64,000 bases of DNA from Caulobacter vibrioides (GCF_002858865.1 NZ_PJRR01000017.1:31856-95855), one strand, 5' to 3'; shown: positions 36,439-45,788, numbered from the stretch's first letter. Numbers and translations are program-made. The notes: generated by a model from the letters alone, not told the origin.

Positions 36439-36447
36439 TGTGGATAG
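36439..36447. promoter_or_regulatory. DnaA-box-like nonamer
   Basis: TGTGGATAG differs at one position from TGTGGATAA. It lies 154 bp upstream of the DnaA-IV-like gene. A single site is weak evidence. Confidence 0.3.
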
Positions 36448-36612
36448 AACGCAGGATATCCCCCTCTCGCAGCGCCTCGCCGTCCGACGAATCAAGGGTG
36501 TTTTCTGAAAGAAGTCCCGTGTCGCCATCACCCAGGCCGCATCCACCGGATGGCGCGCATCGGGAGCCGCTACGGCGCCGAAGGCCAAGAAGGGACACGG
36601 CCACAAGGGGGC

Positions 36613-37539
36613 TCAGCCTAAGGGGGCTAAACCTATCTCCGGCGGCACAATCGCGCCTCGATGGGAGACCACGATCCCGGCCAAGGCGTGCGCCCTGGCG
36701 ACGGCGTCGGGGATCGCCGCGCCCGCCAACCGCGAGGACAGGTAGGCGGCGTTGAAACTGTCGCCCGCGCCGGTCGTGTCCACGGCCTTCACCCGCGCGG
36801 GGGCCGGCGTCGCCGTGCGGCCCTCCGGTGTGTGAACATTGACGGCATGGCTCTCATCCCGCGCCACCACCTCGGCGCCGGCGGCCGCCCATTCGGCGGC
36901 GAGGTCCTCGGCCTCGCGACCGTAGAGCGGGCGGCTGTCTTCGCTGCTCAGCGAGACATAGCGGCAGGCGGGGACCACACCGTCCAGCGCGGCGCGGGCG
37001 GCCTCGGCGCTGGGCCAGAGGGCCGGGCGGTAGTTGAAGTCCAGCGCCACGGCCACGCCGTGCGAGTGGACGTAAGCGAGGATGTCGCGCAGCCGCGCCC
37101 GCCCGATGTCGCCGATCACCGCCAGGGTCACCCCCGACAGATAGACAAGATCGCTGGCCTTGGCGGCCTCGATCAGCTGGTCGGCGGTGTGGGCCGAGAA
37201 CAGATCGCGGATCGGGGCCCGCTCGCGCCAATAGTGGAACTTCCGCTCGCCGTGCTCGTCCAGGATGATGGCGTAGAGGCCCGGCAGGCGGTTCTCGACC
37301 TGGCGCACCAGCTGGGTGTCCATGCCTTCGCGGCGCATGGCCGCCAGCACGCCTTCGCTGAACGGGTCCCCCTGCCCCAGCGCGGTACAGTAGGCGACCT
37401 GGTCGCCCAGCCGCGCCATGTAGATCGCCGTGTTGAAGGTGTCCCCGGCGAAGCCCATCCGATAGAGCGGCGCGCCGCCGTCGCCGGCTTCCGGCGACAG
37501 CTCGACCATGCACTCGCCCAGAACCGTGATCCGCACCAA
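36613..37539 (-). CDS. kdgK: PfkB-family sugar kinase, 2-keto-3-deoxygluconate kinase type
   Basis: 308 residues. PfkB signatures are an N-terminal GECMVELSP and GFAGDTFNTAIYMARLG, and a C-terminal DTTGAGDSFNAAYLSSRL near residue 255 with the catalytic Asp. The YAIILDEHGERKFHYWRERAPIRDLF segment is typical of KDG kinases, which phosphorylate KDG for the Entner-Doudoroff pathway. No other pathway gene is adjacent. It starts 2 bp after the DUF885 stop on the same strand, so the two are cotranscribed. Confidence 0.85.
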   Translation of the reverse strand: MVRITVLGECMVELSPEAGDGGAPLYRMGFAGDTFNTAIYMARLGDQVAYCTALGQGDPFSEGVLAAMRREGMDTQLVRQVENRLPGLYAIILDEHGERKFHYWRERAPIRDLFSAHTADQLIEAAKASDLVYLSGVTLAVIGDIGRARLRDILAYVHSHGVAVALDFNYRPALWPSAEAARAALDGVVPACRYVSLSSEDSRPLYGREAEDLAAEWAAAGAEVVARDESHAVNVHTPEGRTATPAPARVKAVDTTGAGDSFNAAYLSSRLAGAAIPDAVARAHALAGIVVSHRGAIVPPEIGLAPLG

Positions 37540-37541
37540 GG

Positions 37542-39332
37542 TCAGTCCTTCTTCTTGGCGGCCGTCGCGGGCTTGGCCAGCTCTTGCGCCGTCCAGGCGT
37601 CGATCCGGGTTTCCAGCACGGCCAGCGGCAGCGAGCCGCGCAGCAGCAACGCGTCATGGAAGCCACGCTCGTCGAACCTGTCGCCCAGCTTGGTCTCCGC
37701 GCGCTTGCGCAGCTCCAGGATCTTCAGCTCGCCGATCTTGTAGGCCAGGGCCTGGCCGGGCCAGGAGACATAGCGCTTGAGCTCGACCTCGATATTGGTG
37801 GGCGACAGAGCGGTGTTGTCGGTGAAGCATACGCGGGCCTGATCGATGCTCCAGCCCTTCCAGTGCATGCCGGTGTCGGCGACCAGACGGCAGGCGCGCC
37901 ACATCTCGTAGGAAAGCCGGCCGAACAGCTCATAGGGGTCGCGATAGATGCCCATCCCCTCGCCCAGCCATTCCGAATAGAGGCCCCAGCCCTCGCCGAA
38001 GGCGGTGAAATAGAGGTTCTTGCGGAACTCCGGCACATTGACCTGCTCGGCGGCCAGCGCGGTCTGGAGATGGTGGCCCGGCGCGCCTTCGTGCAGCACC
38101 AGGGCCGGCAGCTCGTAGAGCGGCCGCTGGTCCAGCTCGGAGGTGTTGATCATCAGGCCGCCCGCGCGGCCGACCTTGGCGTCGCCGCCGAAATAGCGGC
38201 CGGTCGTGTAGCCCTTCTCGATGCTGGCCGGCACCGCCCGCACGCCATAGGGCAGCCGCGGCAGAACGCCAAAGTGGGCCGGCAGCTGGTCATCGGCGCG
38301 CTTGGCGATCTCGCTGGACTTCTCCAGCAGCTGCTGGCGGCTGGTGGCGTAGAAGCGCGGCTCCTTGCGCAACATGGCGATGAAGGCCGGCAGGTCGCCC
38401 TGGAAGCCGGCGGCCTTCATGGTCTCTTCCATGCGGGCCCGGATGCGCTTCACCTCGGCCTGGCCGATGTCGTGGATCTGGTCGGGCGTCAGGGTCGTGG
38501 TCGTGTGGCGACGCGCCAGGAACGCATAGTAGCGCTTGCCGTCGGGCAGGTCGGAGGCCGCCAGGCTCTTGGCCGCGCGCGGCACATACTCTTCGGCCAT
38601 GAACTTGACGAAGCCGGCGCGGGCGGGCGCGACGCTGTCCTTGATCGCCTTCTCGCCCTCGGCGACCAGCGCCGCGCGGGTGGCTTCGGGCATGCCGGCC
38701 GGCAGATTGCGCAGCGGCGCCAGCAGCGGATCCTCGGTCAGCGGCGTCGTCGCAGCGCGCTGGGCGCGGTCCTGGACGGCCTGGGCGGTCGAAACCGCGT
38801 GGACGAAACCCGTGCTCACGCCGCGGCGAGCGTTGGCGATATTGGCGGCGTACCAGGCGGGCATGCGGTTGAGCAGCGCGATCCAGCGTCGCGCCTCGGC
38901 CTCGGTCTTCAGCCGCATGCCGCTGGCGCGGTACAGCATCATCACGTCGAAGCCGCCGTCGCTGCTGAACGGCATGCGCGCCTCGTCGAAGCCGCCCGCC
39001 TCGACGCGATCCTTCACCGCCCACAGCAGAAGATCGCGCGTCAGCTTCTCGTCTTCCGACAGCCCCACCATGTCCATGGACGAGAGGTCCGCCGAGATCG
39101 CCTTGAGCTTGGTCAGCCTGGCGGCGTCAGCGGCCGGCGAGACATCGGGAAGCCGCCAGCGCGCCGCGTCGCCGCCGCCGTCGTCGGGGTCCCCATCCGT
39201 ATTGCCGAGCGCCTCGTAGCGGGCCACCAGGCCGGTCAGCGTTTCGGAGGGACCAGCCCAGGCGGACGAAACGACCAAGGCGGTGAGACAGACGCCGGCC
39301 AGGGCGGCGCGCCAAGTGCGATGCTGAGTCAT
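37542..39332 (-). CDS. exported DUF885 metallopeptidase-like protein (second copy)
   Basis: 596 residues with a signal peptide (RAALAGVCLTALVVSSAWA). DUF885 fills the mature protein; the zinc motif HEGAPGHHLQTALAAEQ is at about residue 412 with GEGWGLYSEWLGEGMG after it. It shares layout and motifs with the protein at 11643-13466 but is clearly diverged. The frame continues upstream into the tRNA gene, so ATG 39332 (MTQHRTW) is used. It is followed directly by kdgK, suggesting a role in processing a nutrient, though that is inference. Confidence 0.87.
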   Translation of the reverse strand: MTQHRTWRAALAGVCLTALVVSSAWAGPSETLTGLVARYEALGNTDGDPDDGGGDAARWRLPDVSPAADAARLTKLKAISADLSSMDMVGLSEDEKLTRDLLLWAVKDRVEAGGFDEARMPFSSDGGFDVMMLYRASGMRLKTEAEARRWIALLNRMPAWYAANIANARRGVSTGFVHAVSTAQAVQDRAQRAATTPLTEDPLLAPLRNLPAGMPEATRAALVAEGEKAIKDSVAPARAGFVKFMAEEYVPRAAKSLAASDLPDGKRYYAFLARRHTTTTLTPDQIHDIGQAEVKRIRARMEETMKAAGFQGDLPAFIAMLRKEPRFYATSRQQLLEKSSEIAKRADDQLPAHFGVLPRLPYGVRAVPASIEKGYTTGRYFGGDAKVGRAGGLMINTSELDQRPLYELPALVLHEGAPGHHLQTALAAEQVNVPEFRKNLYFTAFGEGWGLYSEWLGEGMGIYRDPYELFGRLSYEMWRACRLVADTGMHWKGWSIDQARVCFTDNTALSPTNIEVELKRYVSWPGQALAYKIGELKILELRKRAETKLGDRFDERGFHDALLLRGSLPLAVLETRIDAWTAQELAKPATAAKKKD

Positions 39333-39430
39333 GGGGCCAAGATTAGGCCAAGCCCACGCCGCGTCCACACGCGAATCGACCATCCCGAGGGAACAAGTCG
39401 ATAAGATCCAATTGTCGGGAAAACCGAGAA

Positions 39431-39505
<75 letters not shown>

Positions 39506-39555
39506 GCATATTCGCGAGATATGGTCTCATCCAGCCTGCCCGGAAACCGGGAGAA

Positions 39556-39630
<75 letters not shown>

Positions 39631-39671
39631 ATCGGCGAGGCCCAGAAGAGCGCCCCGCGACGAGGAGGCGG

Positions 39672-39700
39672 CTTATGGCAGAGCGCTTCGCGGTTTGCAA
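39672..39700 (-). promoter_or_regulatory. promoter of the tandem tRNA-Gly genes
   Basis: On the minus strand TTGCAA (39700-39695), a 17-bp spacer and CATAAG (39677-39672) precede the first tRNA by 41 bp. Confidence 0.55.
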
Positions 39701-39801
39701 GCGCCCTTTGAGGGGTTGCATCGCGGGTTTTTTCCGGGGCTTGATCCGGGCCGGTTTCAGGCGGGTTTGAAGCCTGGATTTCTCGGGGTGGAGCGCCAGC
39801 G

Positions 39802-40662
39802 TTGCGTCTGTTCGTGTTTGGTCTGGGCTATGTCGGGGCGGCCTTCGCCGACGCCTTGCAGGACCGTGGCTGGGACATCGCCGCCTCGGCGCGTGACCCT
39901 GGCCAGGCCCAGGCGCTGCGCGACAAGGGAATCACCCCCGCCGATCCGGCCGATCGCGACGCCATGATCGCCGCGCTCGCCGGTGTGAACGCGATCCTCA
40001 TCACCGCCCCCCCTGGTCCCGACGGCTGTCCGGCGCTGGAGTCGATCGTCCCGGCCCTGGCACAGGCCCAGGCCTATCCAGACTGGATCGGCTATCTGTC
40101 GACGACCGGGGTCTATGGCGATTTCGAGGGCCGCTGGGTGTTCGAAACCTCGCCGCTCAAGGCCCAGTCGGTCGAAGGCGCCCGCCGCGTCGGCGCAGAG
40201 CGCGACTGGCGTCAGGTCGGGCGCGGCATGGGCTTGACGGTGACCACCTTCCGCCTGCCGGGGATCTATGGTCCGGGCCGCAGCGCGCTGGACCGCCTGC
40301 GCGCCGGCGAAGGCCGCCGGATCGTCAAGCCGGGACAGGTGTTCAGCCGCATCCATGTCGACGACATCGTCTCGGGCCTGCTGGCTTCGCTGGATCACCC
40401 GCGCGCAGGCGGGGTTTACAATCTCGTCGACGACGAACCGGCCCCGCCCCAGGACGTCATGGAGCACGCCGCCAGGCTGCTGGGCGTTCCGGTTCCGCCG
40501 GACCTGCCGTTCAACGAACTGGGCATGTCGCCGGCGACGCGGCGGTTCTACGCCGAGAACAAGCGCGTCTCGAACGCCCTGATCAAGGCGGAGCTGGGGT
40601 GGCGGCCCAAGCATCCGACCTACCGCGAAGGTCTGGCGGCGATCCTGAAGGCGGGCGGCTAG
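39802..40662 (+). CDS. NAD(P)-dependent epimerase/dehydratase-like (SDR) protein
   Basis: 286 residues starting at TTG 39802 behind GGGGTGGAG. The dinucleotide loop is LFVFGLGYVGAAFADAL. The extended SDR region has YLSTTGVYGDFEGRWV, where the usual YxxxK is not evident, and RLPGIYGPGR, FSRIHVDDIVSGLLASL and GVYNLVDDEPAPPQDV are family hallmarks. It resembles YeeZ-type proteins whose reactions are mostly unknown. Its 3' end overlaps the toxin gene's 3' end by 4 bp. Confidence 0.82.
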   Translation: MRLFVFGLGYVGAAFADALQDRGWDIAASARDPGQAQALRDKGITPADPADRDAMIAALAGVNAILITAPPGPDGCPALESIVPALAQAQAYPDWIGYLSTTGVYGDFEGRWVFETSPLKAQSVEGARRVGAERDWRQVGRGMGLTVTTFRLPGIYGPGRSALDRLRAGEGRRIVKPGQVFSRIHVDDIVSGLLASLDHPRAGGVYNLVDDEPAPPQDVMEHAARLLGVPVPPDLPFNELGMSPATRRFYAENKRVSNALIKAELGWRPKHPTYREGLAAILKAGG

Positions 40663-40943
40663 GGGCTGGTTGGCCAACGGCGAGAGGCGTGAAGGACCCT
40701 CAGGATTTCAACCAGGTCGTCGCTCACCCTGTAAGCGACAATGAAGGGGCCGCCCGGCACGACCAGTTCACGCGTACCAGGGCGACGTCCTGGCCTTCCA
40801 AGATTGGGAAAGTCGGACAGCTTTGCCGCGAACTCCCAAATTCTGCGAACCTGCTTAAGCGCCGCCGCAGGCCGATCCTGCGCAATCCAGGCGTACGCGA
40901 ACCTCAGATCGCGCGATGCGCTATCGGTCCAGGTGACGCGCAC
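40659..40943 (-). CDS. ParE/RelE-superfamily toxin
   Basis: 94 residues. The RelE/ParE fold starts VTWTDSASRDLRFAYAWIAQ and continues ALKQVRRIWEFAAKLSDFPNLGRPGRRPGTRELVV, then FIVAYRVSDDLVEILRVLHASRRWP. The IVAYRV...VEILRVLHASR block is typical of ParE, which targets gyrase, or RelE, which cleaves ribosomal mRNA. The sequence alone leans to ParE. The antitoxin gene ends 3 bp upstream, giving the usual antitoxin-first order. Confidence 0.87.
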   Translation of the reverse strand: MRVTWTDSASRDLRFAYAWIAQDRPAAALKQVRRIWEFAAKLSDFPNLGRPGRRPGTRELVVPGGPFIVAYRVSDDLVEILRVLHASRRWPTSP

Positions 40944-40946
40944 GCG

Positions 40947-41216
40947 TCAGTCACGACTCGGCATCGGGCGCTCGTTGGGCGTCCCCCACGAGTCTATCCA
41001 TTCGCCGACCTTGTCATGATCAAAGACACGGCCTTCTTCTGCAGCGCGCAGTCCTTCATCGATCGCCGCATCCTGCCAGTCACGCAATTCGACGAAGTCG
41101 CGCAAAGCCCGCTCGATGATCGCCGTCTTGGGCTGGTCCATCCCCTCGGCGATCTCTGAGAGTCGCCGGTCTAGGTCGCTGTCTAGCTCAATGCTCAAAG
41201 ACGCAGGCTTCGCCAT
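40947..41216 (-). CDS. ribbon-helix-helix antitoxin of the toxin pair
   Basis: 89 residues starting at ATG 41216 (MAKPASLSIELDSDLDRRLSEIAEGM). The N-terminal 45 residues form a CopG/ParD-type ribbon-helix-helix with SIELDSDLDRRLSEIAEG and TAIIERALRDFVELRD. The C-terminal part (DEGLRAAEEGRVFDHDKVGEWIDSW) is the toxin-binding tail. It should neutralise the downstream toxin and repress the operon. Confidence 0.88.
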   Translation of the reverse strand: MAKPASLSIELDSDLDRRLSEIAEGMDQPKTAIIERALRDFVELRDWQDAAIDEGLRAAEEGRVFDHDKVGEWIDSWGTPNERPMPSRD

Positions 41217-41274
41217 GACGAAAATCCAGAACAAGCCGAGAACAAACCATACGCTTGATGGCGGTTTTGTCCAG

Positions 41275-42147
41275 CTACTCGTCATCAATTGCCGGCGGAC
41301 GCGGCGCGATGCCGGTCGCTTCCAGGCCCGCCGCATTCCGTAGCCGGGCCGCCCGCGCCAGGCGGCGGGAGACGAGATCCCCCTCCTCCGGCTCGGCCAG
41401 GCCCTTGGCTTCGGAAACAGCCGCCACCAGCCGCTCCAGATCCTGCGGACGCGACAGCCGGTGGTCACCGTCCTTGATCAGGGTGAAGACGACATTGTCC
41501 GAGGTCAGGGCGTTGGCCAGCTCCAGCGCATGGGTCCACGGCACGTCCGGGTCCGCTCCGCCCTGCAGGATGCGCACCGGAACGTCGATCGGCACGGGCC
41601 CCGGCAGGATCGACCACCGCGCGCCGTCCTCCAGCAGATCGCGGGTGATCGGATAGCCGCCGTCGTCATACTCCGAGGGCCGGATCCAGAAGCCGTCGCG
41701 GGCGATCGCCGTCCTGGCCTCGGCGGACAGTTCGGGACCCATCAGCTTCTCGGTGAAGTCCGGCGCGGGCGCGATCAGCACCATGGCCTTCACCCGGTCG
41801 GGCCGCGCGATCGCCGCCAGGCACGAGAGCCAGCCGCCCATCGACGAGCCGACCAGCATCAGCGGACCGTCGGTCAGCTCGTCGATCACCGCCAGGGCGT
41901 CGGCGCGCCAGCGGCTGATCGTGCCGTCTTGGAAGGCCCCGCTCGACTCGCCATGACCGAAATAGTCGAACCGCAGATAGGAACCGCCCGTCGCCTTGGC
42001 CTGCTCGGCCAGGACCTCGGCCTTGGTCCCGGTCATGTCGGAATGGAACCCGCCCAGCCACACGACCGTCGGGCCTTCGCCGTCCACCCGCCGCCAGGCC
42101 AGGGTCGATCCGTCTTCGCGCGCCAGGGCGCCCCGGGATTCGGTCAT
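41275..42147 (-). CDS. alpha/beta-hydrolase
   Basis: 290 residues. The oxyanion region VVWLGGFHSDMTGTKA, the nucleophile elbow GSSMGG (Ser about 101), the acid in GGADPDVPW and the His in KDGDHRLSRPQDL complete the triad. The sequence resembles ABHD10-like esterases/thioesterases. The C-terminal 40 residues (SRRLARAARLRNAAG) are a non-conserved basic extension. It is cytosolic and divergent from the glycosyltransferase at 42203. Substrate unknown. Confidence 0.85.
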   Translation of the reverse strand: MTESRGALAREDGSTLAWRRVDGEGPTVVWLGGFHSDMTGTKAEVLAEQAKATGGSYLRFDYFGHGESSGAFQDGTISRWRADALAVIDELTDGPLMLVGSSMGGWLSCLAAIARPDRVKAMVLIAPAPDFTEKLMGPELSAEARTAIARDGFWIRPSEYDDGGYPITRDLLEDGARWSILPGPVPIDVPVRILQGGADPDVPWTHALELANALTSDNVVFTLIKDGDHRLSRPQDLERLVAAVSEAKGLAEPEEGDLVSRRLARAARLRNAAGLEATGIAPRPPAIDDE

Positions 42148-42202
42148 GGCGTCGCCTTGATCCTTTCGCTAACAACGGGCGGTTATCGCCGTCGAGACTC
42201 GC

Positions 42203-43375
42203 GTGCCCGACCTACCCGCCCATTTCACATTGCTGCAAGTGACGCCGGAACTGGAAACCGGCGGCGCCGAACAGACGACGATTGATGTCGCCCACGCCGT
42301 GGTCGCGCAAGGCGGCAAGGCGCTGGTGGCCACGCGCGGCGGGCGCATGGCCACGCGGCTGGAGGCCGACGGCGGACGTCTGGCCCAGATGCCGGCGCAA
42401 TCGAAGAACCCGCTGGTCATGCTGGGCAACGCCGCGCGGCTGATCGACCTGATCCGGCGCGAGAAGGTCAGCCTGGTGCACGCCCGCTCGCGCGCCCCGG
42501 CGTTCAGCGCGCTGTGGGCCGCCCACGCCACCAAGGTCCCGTTCGTGGCCACCTATCACGGGGTCTACAACGCCAAGTCCGGCCTCAAGCGCTGGTACAA
42601 TGCGGTGATGACCAAGGGCGCGGTGGTGATCGCAAATTCCGAATACACGCGCGAGCACGTCATCCGCGAGCACGGCGTCGCCGCCGACAAGGTGGTGGCC
42701 ATCCCGCGCGGCGTCGACCTGTCGCGCTTCGAGCCCGACGTGGTCAGCGCCGATCGGATCGAGGCGCTGCGTCAGGCCTGGGGCGTTGCGCCGGATGAGC
42801 GTCGCCTGAAGGTGCTGCTGGCCGGTCGCCTGACCCGCTGGAAGGGCCAGGGCCTGCTGGTTCAGGCGATGGCGCTGCTGAAGGCGCGCGGAGAGGACAA
42901 GGTGCTGCTGCTGCTGGCCGGTGACGACCAGGGCCGCAAGGGCTATCGCGCCGAACTGGCAGCGGCGATCGCGCAAGCGGGCCTTGAGGACGCCGTCAAG
43001 CTGGTCGGTCATTGCGACGACATGCCGGCCGCCTATCTGCTGGCCGATCTCGCCATTGCTCCCTCCCTGGAGCCCGAAGCGTTCGGCCGCACGGCGGTGG
43101 AGCCCCAGGTCATGGGGCGACCGGTCATGGCGGCCGATCACGGCGCCACCCGCGAGACCGTCTTGCCGGGCGAAACCGGCTGGCTGGTCACGCCCGGTGA
43201 CGCCGAGGCCTGGGCCGCGGCGCTGCTGGAAGCCATCGATATCGGCGCATCAGGGCGCCAATCCATGGGACGAACCGCTCGCGTGCGTGCTCGGCGGTTG
43301 TATTCAGTGGACGCGATGTGCGAAGCGACCCTCAAGGTCTATGCGCAGGTGTTGGGTTTGGAGCGTTCGTCTTGA
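42203..43375 (+). CDS. GT4-family glycosyltransferase
   Basis: 390 residues from GTG 42203. GT-B fold: N-terminal acceptor domain (LQVTPELETGGAEQTTIDVAHAVV, VHARSRAPAFSALWAAH) and C-terminal sugar-nucleotide domain (KVLLAGRLTRWKGQGLLVQAM, VKLVGHCDDMPAAYLLADLAIAPS, then EAFGRTAVEPQVMGRPVMAAD). These are GT4 landmarks, as in LPS/capsule transferases. It probably adds a sugar to lipopolysaccharide core or an exopolysaccharide. It ends in TTGA, overlapping the start of the next glycosyltransferase. Confidence 0.92.
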   Translation: MPDLPAHFTLLQVTPELETGGAEQTTIDVAHAVVAQGGKALVATRGGRMATRLEADGGRLAQMPAQSKNPLVMLGNAARLIDLIRREKVSLVHARSRAPAFSALWAAHATKVPFVATYHGVYNAKSGLKRWYNAVMTKGAVVIANSEYTREHVIREHGVAADKVVAIPRGVDLSRFEPDVVSADRIEALRQAWGVAPDERRLKVLLAGRLTRWKGQGLLVQAMALLKARGEDKVLLLLAGDDQGRKGYRAELAAAIAQAGLEDAVKLVGHCDDMPAAYLLADLAIAPSLEPEAFGRTAVEPQVMGRPVMAADHGATRETVLPGETGWLVTPGDAEAWAAALLEAIDIGASGRQSMGRTARVRARRLYSVDAMCEATLKVYAQVLGLERSS

Positions 43376-44343
43376 GCAAGGAGATCAAGAAGGTCCTGGT
43401 CATCAAGCTTGGGGCGCTGGGCGACTTCGTCCTGGCCCTGGCCGCCATGCGCAAGATCCGCGAAGCCCACCCCAAGGCCAAGATCACCCTGCTGACCACC
43501 CCGCCCTTCGAGGCGCTGGCCAAGCTCAGCCCCTATTTCAACACCGTCGAGACCGATGGTCGCCCGGACGACTTCGGCCAGACCCTGGCCATGATCGGCC
43601 GCATCCGCAAGGCGCGCTACGACCGCGTCTATGACCTGCAGACCAACAGCCGCACCAACTGGTACTTCCAAATGCTGCGCCCCTTCCCGCCGCAATGGAA
43701 CGGGATCGCGGTGGGCTGCTCACTGCCCCAGAAGGGCTCGGCCCGCCTCACCATGCACACCCTGGAGCGCCAGGCCGACCAACTGCGCGCGGCGGGGATC
43801 TGGCCCGACGCCCCGACCGAGCCGGGCAGCGCGCCGCCGCCCGACCTGTCGTGGATCCTGCGCAAGCACAAGGAGCCGCGCCCTGTCGCCGGCGCCGCCG
43901 CGCCGCGTCCCTGCGTCCTGTTCGTGCCGGGTGGCTCGGCCCACCGGCTCGAGAAGCGCTGGCCGGTCGAGTGCTACGCCCAGCTGGGCTCGCTGCTGAA
44001 GGCCAAGGGCCTGGACATCGTCATCATCGGCGGTCCCCAGGAAAGCGCCATGGCGCGTCACATCCAGAAGGCCGTGGGCGGCGCGCGCGATCTGACCGGC
44101 CGCACTGACTTCGCCCAATTGGCCGTCCTGGGAGCCAGGGCGGCGCTGACCGTGGGCAACGACACGGGTCCGACGCACCTGCTGGCGGCCGCCGGCGCGC
44201 CGACCATCGCCCTGTTCTCCGACGCCTCGGATCCGGAGCTGTGCGGCCCGCGCGGCCACGTGGCGGTGATCCGTTCGCCCGACCTCAAGGCCCTGCCCGT
44301 CAGCACCGTGGCCAGCGCGGCCATGGCGCTGCTGCCGCATTAG
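43372..44343 (+). CDS. GT9-family (heptosyltransferase-like) glycosyltransferase
   Basis: 323 residues from TTG 43372, overlapping the previous stop by 4 bp, with GGAG upstream. A longer frame to ATG 43318 is possible. KVLVIKLGALGDFVLALAAMRKIREAHP is the GT9 N-terminal signature. The C-terminal half has LFVPGGSAHRLEKRWPVECYAQLGSLL, LGARAALTVGNDTGPTHLLAAAGAPTIALFSDASDPELCGPRG. This matches WaaC/WaaF-type LPS heptosyltransferases. Coupled to the GT4 gene, it probably acts in LPS core assembly. Confidence 0.92.
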   Translation: MSKEIKKVLVIKLGALGDFVLALAAMRKIREAHPKAKITLLTTPPFEALAKLSPYFNTVETDGRPDDFGQTLAMIGRIRKARYDRVYDLQTNSRTNWYFQMLRPFPPQWNGIAVGCSLPQKGSARLTMHTLERQADQLRAAGIWPDAPTEPGSAPPPDLSWILRKHKEPRPVAGAAAPRPCVLFVPGGSAHRLEKRWPVECYAQLGSLLKAKGLDIVIIGGPQESAMARHIQKAVGGARDLTGRTDFAQLAVLGARAALTVGNDTGPTHLLAAAGAPTIALFSDASDPELCGPRGHVAVIRSPDLKALPVSTVASAAMALLPH

Positions 44344-44371
44344 AGAGGGGCGCCGGAGAGCGCCCCCCCTT

Positions 44372-44971
44372 TCAATACCCCGCGTACCGCCCCGGCTTGT
44401 GGTTGGCGATGATCACCGCGCTGAGCGCCACGGCGCTGGCGATGGACAGCAGAAGCTTGTCGAAGCTGATCGTAAAGAACGCTGCGGCCACCACCACGCA
44501 GTCGGCCGCCATCTGCACCTTGCCGGCGCTGATCCCTCGGCGCTCCTGCAGATAGAGCGCCAGGACCCCGACCCCGCCGACGCTGGAGCGGTGACGCGCC
44601 AGGGCCAGGATGCCCATGCCGATGATCGTGCCGCCGAAGACGGCCGAGAAGATCGGGTCGATGCCGCCGACCTTCAGCCAGTGCGGCATGCCCCAGGCGA
44701 GGCCCGCCAGCAGCAGGTTGGTCGCCAGGGTCTTGAAGGTGAACGCCCAGCCCAGGGTCCGCTGGGCCAGAACATAGAACGGCAGGTTCAGAACGAAGAA
44801 CACCACGCCCACCGGCCAGTCGCTCAGATACGAGATGATCAGGGCCACCCCCGCGACGCCGCCGGTCACGAGGCCCGCAGCCTTCAGCAGGGTCAGCCCG
44901 ACGGCGATGAAGCTGGAGCCGATGAGGAGCGCATGGATGTCCTCCAGCGCAGAATGGCGATGTTCGGGCAT
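44372..44971 (-). CDS. YitT-family membrane protein
   Basis: About 199 residues from ATG 44971 (MPEHRHSALED); a GTG at 45061 would add 30 basic residues, and neither start has a good ribosome site. Five or six transmembrane helices with LIGSSFIAVGLTLLKAAGLVTGGVAGVALIISY, the YitT opening, and GTIIGMGILALARHRSSVGGVGVLALYLQ. The C-terminal DUF2179 domain found in Bacillus YitT is absent. Function of the family is unclear. It converges on the glycosyltransferase pair. Confidence 0.82.
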   Translation of the reverse strand: MPEHRHSALEDIHALLIGSSFIAVGLTLLKAAGLVTGGVAGVALIISYLSDWPVGVVFFVLNLPFYVLAQRTLGWAFTFKTLATNLLLAGLAWGMPHWLKVGGIDPIFSAVFGGTIIGMGILALARHRSSVGGVGVLALYLQERRGISAGKVQMAADCVVVAAAFFTISFDKLLLSIASAVALSAVIIANHKPGRYAGY

Positions 44972-45242
44972 GAGTCGGGCAAGCGTCTTGTTCAGGGAAA
45001 ACTCGTCCCCGCCTCGCCGTTTCCATCCCGATTGGCCCGAATGATCGTCTGGCCTCGCCACGGGGCCAAAAAAACTGGACCCGCCGGCGTCTGTTTGACC
45101 GCCTTCGCTTGATACAGCGCGGCGGGCGCGTCATATATCAGGTTCTCGCGGCGCGCCCAGCGCGGCGCGAACGCGTTCAGCTATATTCGCAATTACCGCA
45201 CGTCATACCAACAGCACCGGAGCCGCCCCTATTCGCCGTCCT

Positions 45243-45764
45243 ATGCAAACGCCGCCCGTTAAAGACGGACCGCGTATCAACGATGAAATCCGTGTCCCTC
45301 GCGTCCTGCTGATCGACCAGCACGGCGAAAAGCAAGGCGAGATGCCGACCGCGTCCGCTATGGAAGCGGCAGAGGAAGCCGGCCTGGACCTGGTTGAAAT
45401 CGTTCCGAACGCCAATCCTCCCGTCTGCAAGATCCTGGACTACGGCAAGTTCAAGTTCCAGGAGCAGAAGAAGAAGAACGAGGCGCGCAAGCGGCAGAAG
45501 GTGGTCGAGCTCAAGGAGATCAAGCTCCGCCCGAACATCGACAGCCACGACTACGACGTGAAGGCCAAGGCGATGCATCGCTTCTTCGAGGAAGGCGACA
45601 AGGTCAAGGTGACCCTGCGCTTCCGCGGTCGCGAAATGGCCCACCCCGAACTCGGCATGAAGCTGCTGCAGAAGGTCAAGGCCGACTTCGACGAGGTCGC
45701 CAAGGTCGAGTACGAGCCGCGCATGGAAGGCCGTCAGATGATCATGATCCTGGCCCCGCGCTAG
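45243..45764 (+). CDS. infC: translation initiation factor IF-3
   Basis: 173 residues. The N-terminal domain has [31 protein letters not shown] and [23 protein letters not shown]. The linker is Lys-rich ([14 protein letters not shown]), and the C-terminal domain has [20 protein letters not shown] and [22 protein letters not shown]-3 binds the 30S subunit and screens start codons. ATG 45243 has no good Shine-Dalgarno; a non-canonical start, as used by many infC genes, cannot be excluded. A terminator follows, so it is separated from rpmI-rplT by two unrelated genes. Confidence 0.98.
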
Positions 45765-45788
45765 GATCGGATCACGGGTAGACACCGA

